Source of the DNA: Casuarina equisetifolia
Taxonomy: Eukaryota > Streptophyta > Magnoliopsida > Fagales > Casuarinaceae
Direction: 5' to 3'
Length of the DNA: 64,000 nucleotides
Assembly (NCBI GenBank): GCA_028551475.1
Contig: CM052358.1
Coordinates: 14,925,938-14,989,937, forward strand
The position numbers and the translations under genes were made by a program. Within the stretch, counting starts at the first letter, position 1. Each line of letters starts with the position of its first letter. The notes below the pieces were generated by a model, which saw only the letters and a list, made by a program, of their open reading frames with translations, made no database searches and had not been told where the DNA came from. Of the stretch, positions 56,648 through 64,000 are shown one piece after another.

Positions 56648-59600
56648 ATGGCGGAATCAAGCGAGACTCCATTGTACATTCTGCCCAATCGTAGTGGCAG
56701 AGGAAGTCAGAACCAATTCAGCACCTATCAGTAGGTTCCTTTACTCACTCCGCCGCTTGTAAACCCAAATTCATCAGTTCCTCCACCACTTGAACAACCC
56801 AAAGTTCAAACTTTAGATGCATCTGACCCCTTCTATCTATAACCCAATGACACAAATTCGACGCCTCTAGTTGCAATCAAGCTTGAAGGAAGCTCTAACT
56901 ACGCAGCTTGGAGCGAAACCATAATGATTGCACTATCAATCAAGAACAAAACCGAATTCGTCGATGGTTCCTACTACGTCCCCGAGCTTACTTCTCTAAC
57001 CAGGAAATAGTGGGAAAGATGCAATAATGTGTGTAAGAGGTGGATCTTGAACTCCATAGCTGATCACCTACACCACAGGCTCCTCTATACCAAAACTGCA
57101 ACTGAGATGTGGTTAGAATTAAGAAGTCGATACCAACAGGTCGATAGGTATAGGGTTTTTGACCTAATGACTCAGTTGTGCATGATTCAACAGGGAAGAG
57201 AGTCAATCTAAACCTATTATGGTTTACTGAAAGAGCTTTAGAATGAGCTGAATGCTCTAATTAAGCTAAAACACCCTCGGATGGCTTTCGTCAACGATTG
57301 GAGAGAGCATGAAGATGAAATGTAGTTCTTTTAGTTCGTTTGAGGCCTTGACGAGTGATATATGCCACTACGAGAGCAAATTCTTGTCATGCAGCCTGCC
57401 CCTAACCTCTTTCAAACCTACTTAACCCTTTGTCAAGCAGAGTATTGTCGGAGCTCGTTAGGGAAGATGACTGGCGATTTTGCATTTGTTACAGCAAAAA
57501 ATCACTCTGACGCAATAGCCCCAAAAAGGGGGTCGAGAGCTGCTGGGGTGAATCCATTTATGGGGACAACTTTCCCATGCCCTAAACGACCAGTCGCTGA
57601 GGACATATCGTTTTCACGCCTAAGCCATAATGACAGGTCGTTTAAGGGCGAGCAAAATGATAAATGTGCCTTTTGCGGTAAAAAAGGCCACGAAAAGGAA
57701 AAATGCTACTAATTAGTGGGCCCTCAATGTGACTATTGCAAAGGGTATGGCCATGAAAAGAAGGAATGTTACAACTTCATGGTTTCCCACTAGGACACCG
57801 GAATTTTAGAGAAGAGGCCAAAGCCAACTTAGTAATGAAGGATCTGGATCACGTCTTCATTACCAAGACAGACTATCAAAAATTTATAACTCTTCTTGGC
57901 AACAAAAAGGACAATCTGGACACTTAAGTCTACTTGGCAGGTACTTCTGATCTCTTAAAAAATTGTTGGATAATAGATTCCAGTTCTAGTGACCATATTA
58001 CTACAAATTGTCATGCTTGCATTCAATTGTACCATGTGTTTCTAGATCTAAGAAAGTTAAATTTCCAAATGGTGATGGTGCATTGGTAACACATATTGGA
58101 GAAACTTACATTTCAGATACCCTAAAACTAAATACCATATTATATTCTACAAATTTTAAATTCAACGTCATTTCTGCTTCAAAATTCTGCTATGAAAACA
58201 AATGCCGTGTCATATTTTATGCTGAATTTTGTGTGTTGCAAGACCTTTGGACGAGTGAAGTCAAAGGTCTCGGTAGCGTTAGAAATGGTCTTTATTATTT
58301 CGTCGCATGCTCTAACAAGAAAATTGCCACACATTCTCCAGAGCATGTTCCTATTTTTGCTAGCAAATGTTTACTAGTAATGTTTTGAATTCTAAGCTTT
58401 GGCATTGTAGACTTGGACATATATCCGATGTAAAATTTCAATTTATCAATGATTTCAAATTTGTAAAATTCTCTTAACACGAGCCTTGCATGATTTTTCC
58501 ACTTACGAAACAAACTCGCAACTCCTTTTCCACGTGCGATCATACCATGCAAAAGATTTTTGACCTAATTCATATAGATGTTTAGGGACCCTACAAAATC
58601 CCCAACCATAATGGGTCACAATATTTTCTCACTCTTGTGGACGACTTCTCTAGAGAAACTTAGACATTTCTCATGAAAGTCAAGAGTGAAACTTATTCAC
58701 GGTTGGAAGAGTTCCTTGCACTGGTTAGGAACCAATTTGACACAAAGGTCAAATGCGTTAGAACAGATAATGCACTTGATTTCTTCAATCAACACACCAA
58801 ACACTTGTTCACATCACGAGGCATTAGACACGAAAGTTCATGTGTCCACACACTGCAACAAAATGGTGTAGTTGAGCGCAAACATCGTCACATTTTGGAT
58901 GTTACACGAGCTTTGAAATTTCAAAGCTCAATGCTTGACAAATTCTGGGGGGAATACATCCTTACTGCAACCTATCTTATAAATAGGATGCCTTCTACTG
59001 TTTTGCATGGAGTCACACCTTTTGAAAAACTTTTTAGAAAATCATCGAAATTTTCCCACCTCCATGTTTTTGGATGTTTATGCCACACTGCCACTACTGG
59101 CCCTAAAGACAAATTTGCCCCTCGAGCGATCCTTAGCATTTTCATGGGCTACGCTCAAAGTCAAAAGGGTTATCGCTTATATAACCCCAAAAATGACAAA
59201 TTCTTTGTAAGTAGGGATGCCAAGTTTTATGAAAATGTGTTTCTCTTCTCAGACATAAGGACCTCGTCACAACCTACCATGCCAGGACCTTTGACGAAAC
59301 TCGCTCTAGAGGCTCCAAAGACACATGACATTGAGGTATCTTCTAACTTGACATCCCCTTCACCCATATTGCCTGCTTCTAATCATAGCCACCCCTCACC
59401 ACCCTTACCATTGCTTGAATCAGCTCAAACACCTATCATGTCACCACCTTCAGCTGATCCATTCGACATCTTCTCCGATGATGGTGATACTAACTCCTCA
59501 TCAGGCCCTACCTTGTAGCCATATATACCCCCTTGACGTCCTACTTGGGAAACCAGGCCCCCTTTATGGTCCAAAGACTACATATGCCCTACCATCCATG

Positions 59601-61260
59601 TGGCCGAATCAAAATCTTCGGCTTATCCTCTTTCCACCTACATCTCATATGCTCACTTGCCAGAAACTAGCTAGCATTTTATTGCATCCATCTCCACTAA
59701 AACTGAGCCAATGCATCACCATGAGGCAATTAGCAATCCTAGATGGCAAGAGGCTATGGCACAAGAGATACAAGCATTAGAGGCAAACAACACATGGGAA
59801 GTAGTGGATTTACTGTGAGGTAAGAAACATATCGGCTGTAAATAGGTCTACAAGATCAAGTATCGGGCTGATGGATCCATTGAGAGATACAAAGCAAAAT
59901 TAGTGGCAAAATGATACAATCAGAAAGAGGGTGTCGATTATCATGAAATTTTTTCTCCTATAGTCAAGCATATCACAATCAGGTGTGCTCTTTCCTTCGC
60001 TGGTGAGAACCAGTGGGGTATCCACCAAATGGATGTCAACAACGCCTTCTTACAAGGAGATCTCAATGAAGAGGTCTACATGAGACCCCCACCAGGAGAT
60101 CTAACAAAGGCTAGTGGAAAAGTTTGTAAGTTAAAAAATTCTATTTATGGACTTAAACAAGTGGCCCAACAATGGTATGAGAAATTCACCGGGGCCTTGT
60201 TAGCTATTGGATATCAGAACTCAATACATGACACCTCTTTATTCGTCCGCCAGAAAGGTAATCATATCGTCATCCTCATGATTTATATTGATGATATTCT
60301 CATTACAAGTAGTGACATTGAGGGCATACAAAAGTTGAAAACATACCTCCATTCAGTTTTCCACATCAAAGACTTGAGAGATCTCAAGTACTACCTTGGG
60401 ATTGAGGTCCTTCATGATGAGAAAGGACTTCATCTAAGTCAATGCAAGTACATTCTCAAGATGATAGACGAGCTTGGGCTTGGTGGAAGGAGACTTGTTA
60501 ACAACCCCATGGACACCAACTTATCGTTAACCACTTATAAACATGATCAAGGAGCACACATGCCTCGCGATGATGATCCACTTATGAGCGAACCACTAAA
60601 GTATCAGTAACTTATTGGAAAAGTGAATGGTCTCATCGTCACTAGGCTTGACATTTCCTACACAGTCCATAACTTGGCTCAGTTCATGTACTCCCCGAAA
60701 AAATCTCATTGGGAGGACGCCATTCGATTGGTGCAATACTTAAAAGGTTGTCCAGGTACTAGCTTATTCATTCCTGCTTTTGAAGGATATAAATTGAAGG
60801 CATATTGTGACTCAGACTATGCAACTTGCAAGGTTGAGAGGAAATCTGTCATTGGTTTTTGCATCATGCTTGGGGACTCACTTATTTCTTGGAAAAGCAA
60901 GAAGCAAGCAGTGGTGTCACTTTCTTCTACAGAAGCAGAATACGAGCTATAGCCTACACCTCCTGTGAGATTATATGGTTACTGGGTTTACTTGGGGATA
61001 TGGGAATTAAAGTCCCACGACTAGTAACTTTACATTGTGACAACAAGGCTACAATGGAACTCGCAGCAAATCCCATGGTGCATCAATGTACCAAGCACAT
61101 TAACATTGATTGTCATTTCATTTGGGAAAAAATTAAACGAGGCATAATCAGGACTCATCGTGTGGGGACTAAAGATCAACCAACCGATGTCCTCATAAAA
61201 GCTTTGGGGGCAAATCAACATGCTCATCTCCTCAGTAAGCTGAATGTTATCAACTCATAG
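56648..61260 (+). pseudogene. Copia-4 gag-pol, decayed, with two zinc knuckles
   Basis: Gag begins M-A-E-S-S-E-T-P-L. It has the N-Y-A-A-W-S-E-T core near 56898, and two CCHC knuckles at 57665-57706 and 57728-57769 (both C-x2-C-x4-H-x4-C). Protease W-I-I-D-S-S-S-S-D lies near 57968, where D-S-G-A-S-D is expected. Integrase includes N-G-V-V-E-R-K in an open stretch 58673-59518. RT has Y-I-D-D at 60284-60295 (open 60029-60610). RNase H ends H-L-L-S-K-L-N. Gag alone carries about ten in-frame stops, nearly all TAG, TAA or TGA where CAG, CAA or CGA is expected. Not functional. Confidence 0.87.
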
Positions 61261-61272
61261 CTTGAGGGAGGC

Positions 61273-61448
61273 TGTTCAGAGATGAGCTCGCTCCTTAGGA
61301 CGCTCCTAAAGACACTCCTTGGGATGCTCCTCAGCACACTTATCAGCATGCTCCTCAACACACTCCTCAAGATGCTCCTAAGGACACTCCTCAAGATTTT
61401 GAACTCTATATAAATATAAAGCCATACAACCATTCTTCTTCATCTGGG
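61273..61448 (+). repeat. Copia-4 3' LTR, truncated, with expanded 12-base repeats
   Basis: Starts TGTTCAGAGATGAG and contains about nine 12-base units (CTCCTMARGAYR type) against about four in the 5' LTR, then TATATAAAT at 61407. It ends at CATCTGGG. The polyadenylation region is missing. Confidence 0.82.
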
Positions 61449-62165
61449 TAGGATCTTATTTTATATTTATTTTTCTAAAATTCATATGACAACTTATTTG
61501 TAAGTGAATTATGACAACTTCCCCTCCTTCATTAAACCCTTGTGGTTACTTTAAAACTCTAAAAACGGCACAATGTCCTCTCATGTAGGCTCATGCTCTA
61601 AGTGTTCGGACCATTGTATTAGCAAGTCCACCACTAGACTATACTTATGCCTTTTTAATTGCCTTGCCAACTTTGTTGTGGACTCAACCAACAATCTTCC
61701 TTCACCACCTATTAAGGGTACCGATGGAAAAATCTTGCAACATCATCTTGATTGCATTAACTTCTTACAATGAAATCGGCTCCTTATCTAGTACATGTGA
61801 AATACAATCATCTTGTAATATAACTAATCAGCATTAAATCTGGGAGTTTGGTATAACAGAATACTGTTGAACTTCTAGACTGTTAGAGCGGTTGAGCTGA
61901 GTGTGTATGTGTTAAGCTGGTAGAGTTCGTGACAGAGCAAGAGTAGTTGCGTGATAACCTTGTGTGTTAGTTTGCTTATTTGGAAGCTGTTCTTCTTCAG
62001 GCATGGCTCTCGGATCCCTTTCTCTCGGTCACATAACCCGACCCAATTTCCCACATCTCTTGTACATTTAAGTGAACCAACAAGCAGTACGATGGATCCG
62101 ATCACAAATATCACATTGAAAAGTAGTTCCTCTCATGGCCCACAATGTCAGTAAAATCTATTAGA
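61449..62165. repeat. M and N modules, copy 3
   Basis: After 61449-61555 (matching 38845-38945) follow the M module (61555-61760, 66-codon frame at 61573-61773) and a shortened N module (61761-62165). The homology to the other blocks stops at about 62165, which marks the right border of the duplicated array. Confidence 0.5.
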
Positions 62166-62453
62166 GAACTTAGTTCTACTTCTATGAAGAAACTGGGAAA
62201 GGAATAAACCAATGACCATGATCAGTTGTAACAATGCTTCAACCTCATACTGCTGGTGAATAAATATGATTAGCCTCAGGACGAAGATCGAAAATGATCT
62301 CTATAGATTTCCACTATTACCATAATAATGTTAATAAAAAATAAATATTAAAAAATCATATCAAAATGATTAACTAATGAAGGATTACCCATGTCTTTTC
62401 CTTTTTCAGGGACTCTGTCCTTGTCCGGGAGGTACGGACAATAATGGCCCATT
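62166..62453. other. 3' flank of the hyccin gene
   Basis: Unique, AT-rich sequence between the array and the hyccin stop codon. It should contain the 3' UTR of that minus-strand gene. On the minus strand I see no canonical AATAAA near the stop; TTTTTTATTAAC-type sequence near 62335 is on the wrong strand. No other gene seen. Confidence 0.4.
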
Positions 62454-63488
62454 TTAGAGGGTAAGGACTTTGGACATTCGAATTTCCGTGGTATCAAATT
62501 CTTCTTTTGCCTCCATATTTATCTTCCGAAGCCTAAGCAGACTCCCAGTGGCCAAAATCGCTCTAGGATTGATATCATGGACAGACCTCGCATAGAGACA
62601 CCTACACGCTGCCCACGCGGCATCGACCAGTTCCTCGTTCCCTCTTTTTCCCATAAGGCAGTGACCTAGAATTCTCAAGATCGGCGTCAGCAACTCCCAT
62701 GGCAGACGAATCCCGCCCTCCTTCCCCATTCCCGTCCCACCCTTCCCACCCAAGACTTCAGTAGCTTCAGAGTCGCTGTCCTTCCACAAGTCCCCGTCCT
62801 GACCAGACCAAACTACACAAATGTCACAGAAATCAATCTTCGACCCAACTGGCATATAAAATATCTTACTATAGTACAACTGCAGCGTCGCCCCTACGAT
62901 CTCAGCCCTTTTCGAAGACCTTACAGCCCCATGAGGCTCCAAGGTCGGGGATAGAACCGCAAGGTTAAGCTCCGTGGCGTTGTTTTTAATGGGTGCATTA
63001 GGGTCATGGTAAATGCTAGGATGCGACAAGTCGGGGATATTCACGGTTATTGGTTGGCCGGCGCGAGAAGTGGTCTCGTGAGCGTATAGAGCCAAGAGGA
63101 CCGCCTCGAAGCCAGCTAGGGGCTTACGGAGAGTGACGCGGGAGAGGTAGACGCCTGCAACGATGGGAAGGAAGCGGAGGACGACGAGTTGGAGTTCGGG
63201 GTCACCGGATTGGAAGGTGTCGTAGAGCCACCGGCAGAGATTGTTGTCGCCAGCGCCGGAGTTGGGCTGGCGGAGGAGGGAGGAGATTTGAGAGGCGATT
63301 TCTGGGTCATGTAGAAGAGAGAAAGCGGAAGAGATAGAGGAAGGAATGGAGGGGAGGATGGACGAGAGTGCTTCGATGGCTGATTGGGTTTTGGAGAGGG
63401 AATCAGATGGTGAAGATGCGAAGGGCGTAGGCTCTGATGAGGTGGTGGGGCTGCTAGAGGTTTCTGAGGTGGGGCTGTCGTTGGACAT
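62454..63488 (-). CDS. Hyccin/FAM126 family protein
   Basis: A 344-residue intronless frame. A Ser/Thr/Pro-rich N-terminus (1-45) is followed by the hyccin domain from about residue 80 to 320. Landmarks are L-C-R-W-L-Y-D-T-F at about 104, L-R-F-L-P at about 122, I-P-D-L-S-H-P-S-I-Y-H-D-P at about 170, and a helical C-terminal part with L-P-W-E-L-L-T-P-I-L-R-I-L. Hyccin proteins are scaffold subunits of the plasma-membrane phosphatidylinositol 4-kinase alpha complex, working with TTC7-like and EFR3-like partners; Arabidopsis has two. By homology this protein should help make PI4P at the plasma membrane. The start is the first Met after an in-frame-free leader and lies in CTCAATGTCC. GC content is clearly higher than in the array. 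A 169-codon frame at 63116-63625 overlaps it in another phase and is a shadow. Confidence 0.85.
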   Translation of the reverse strand: MSNDSPTSETSSSPTTSSEPTPFASSPSDSLSKTQSAIEALSSILPSIPSSISSAFSLLHDPEIASQISSLLRQPNSGAGDNNLCRWLYDTFQSGDPELQLVVLRFLPIVAGVYLSRVTLRKPLAGFEAVLLALYAHETTSRAGQPITVNIPDLSHPSIYHDPNAPIKNNATELNLAVLSPTLEPHGAVRSSKRAEIVGATLQLYYSKIFYMPVGSKIDFCDICVVWSGQDGDLWKDSDSEATEVLGGKGGTGMGKEGGIRLPWELLTPILRILGHCLMGKRGNEELVDAAWAACRCLYARSVHDINPRAILATGSLLRLRKINMEAKEEFDTTEIRMSKVLTL

Positions 63489-63640
63489 TGAGAAGATGAG
63501 GAAGAGAGAAGGAAATACAAAGAAGGATCTCTCAAAGCAAAAGCTCCAAGAGGCAGAAAGGGTTTGAGTTTCAGGAGGAAATAAATAGGGACATGCAGAA
63601 CCCGGTCAAATGAACGTGAGTTCATGAAGGAGATAATTGA
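63489..63640 (-). promoter_or_regulatory. Leader and core promoter region of the hyccin gene
   Basis: On the minus strand the leader is CT-rich (CTTCTCTCTTCCTCATC), typical of plant 5' UTRs. A TATA-like CTATTTATTT lies at 63580-63589, about 95 bases upstream of the ATG. The distance fits a short leader of 60-70 bases, but the box is not canonical. Confidence 0.4.
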
Positions 63641-64000
63641 GGAGGAAAGAGGGGATCATTCTTAAACTTCCAACGGCGTTCGTTCTGTGACATGGTATTT
63701 CCCTTGAAGAGTGATCCCAAAAATATGACTTATTTTTTGGGATCTATCCAATATATATATGCTTCGCTGCACAAAATATAAGGTGCGCTTTTGAATTGGT
63801 ACATACAATACAACTTACTGCTCGAACATATACCAAATATATATATTTAGGTATTTACCCTTACTAGTCTGTGATAGAGCGAACAATCCCAACTGGTTTA
63901 TAGAATTCAATGATCCAATGGTACTGTTTATCCTGAAGCAAACTAGATAAAAGTGGGAATAACCCTTTTTTGCAAATAAAATCACTAAAATAATTATGAA
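63641..64000. other. Right-edge intergenic sequence
   Basis: AT-rich sequence with short TA repeats (about 63752-63760 and 63836-63846). No gene, RNA or repeat seen. It may include upstream regulatory sequence of the hyccin gene. Confidence 0.35.

Larger units (their letters stand above)
56215..61448 (+). mobile_element. Copia-4: Ty1/copia element with truncated 3' LTR
   Basis: The 5' LTR is 56215-56419 (205 bases, TGTTCAAGAC...TTTAACA), followed by a perfect primer-binding site TGGTATCAGAGC at 56420. Gag-pol runs from 56648 to 61260, then a polypurine-like TTGAGGGAGGC. The 3' LTR starts at 61273 and stops at about 61448 after CTTCTTCATCTGGG, where the host sequence TAGGATCTTATTTTATAT resumes. 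The last part of the LTR, including its AATAAA, is lost. Comparison with the uninterrupted site near 38815-38845 shows that about 20 host bases were deleted as well, so no right target duplication remains. Confidence 0.88.

Noticed and set aside
63116-63625. 169-codon frame overlapping the hyccin gene
   Set aside because: Out-of-phase shadow of the GC-rich N-terminal half of hyccin; low-complexity Leu/Ser/Pro.
1-64000. tRNA, rRNA, CRISPR arrays or bacterial-type operons
   Set aside because: None seen on reading the sequence. The TGGTATCA motifs are retroelement primer-binding sites, not tRNA genes, and the repeats are plant tandem duplications and LTRs.

Overview
This is nuclear DNA of a flowering plant, most likely a eudicot. 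The window is AT-rich and gene-poor, and its TA-rich spacers are full of Ty1/copia retrotransposons primed by plant initiator-Met tRNA. The one clearly conserved single-copy gene, at the right edge, is a plant-type hyccin. I cannot name the species from the sequence.

The dominant feature is a tandem array on the minus strand (about 556-62165) of nine copies of a small gene for a secreted cysteine-rich protein of about 125-129 residues. Eight copies are open and one (49352-49733) is a pseudogene. I do not recognise the family. The proteins share a signal peptide ending in A-S-A (S-T in one copy), an R-L-L-H-P segment, and a mature scaffold C-x7-C-x13-C-x1-C-x5-C-x(19-21)-C-x3-C-x11-C-x3-C. The last four cysteines have the spacing of an alpha-hairpinin. 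The nine genes read as three blocks of three types in the order A-B-C (genes 1,2,3; 4,5,6; 7,8,9). Each gene carries a shared tail module on its 3' side (called T here) and a long upstream module (U, then Z). After each C gene there are non-genic modules: V after all three, then M and N. Gene 5 sits in a B slot but is C-type in sequence, which suggests gene conversion or unequal crossing-over. A short fragment of a much more diverged tenth paralogue lies at 49202-49318.

Four Ty1/copia elements interrupt the array, all in spacers. Copia-1 (16830-22558, minus) has LTRs differing at one base in 238, target duplication GTGTT, and one gag-pol frame broken only by five nonsense codons. Copia-2 (23477-29462, plus) is older, with target duplication ACAAG. 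Copia-3 (42385-46913, plus) has lost its 5' LTR. Copia-4 (56215-61448, plus) has an intact 5' LTR and a truncated 3' LTR. A remnant of a fifth lies at the left edge (1-558, minus). The paralogous site of the copia-1 insertion is empty at 41905-41909, so that insertion came after the block duplication.

To the right of the array is an uninterrupted hyccin/FAM126-type gene (62454-63488, minus), expected to be a subunit of the plasma-membrane PI4-kinase alpha complex. It has a short 5' leader and a possible TATA element. Nothing in the sequence ties it functionally to the array; it marks the border of the duplicated DNA.

All module boundaries and identities were judged by eye and are approximate to tens of bases.
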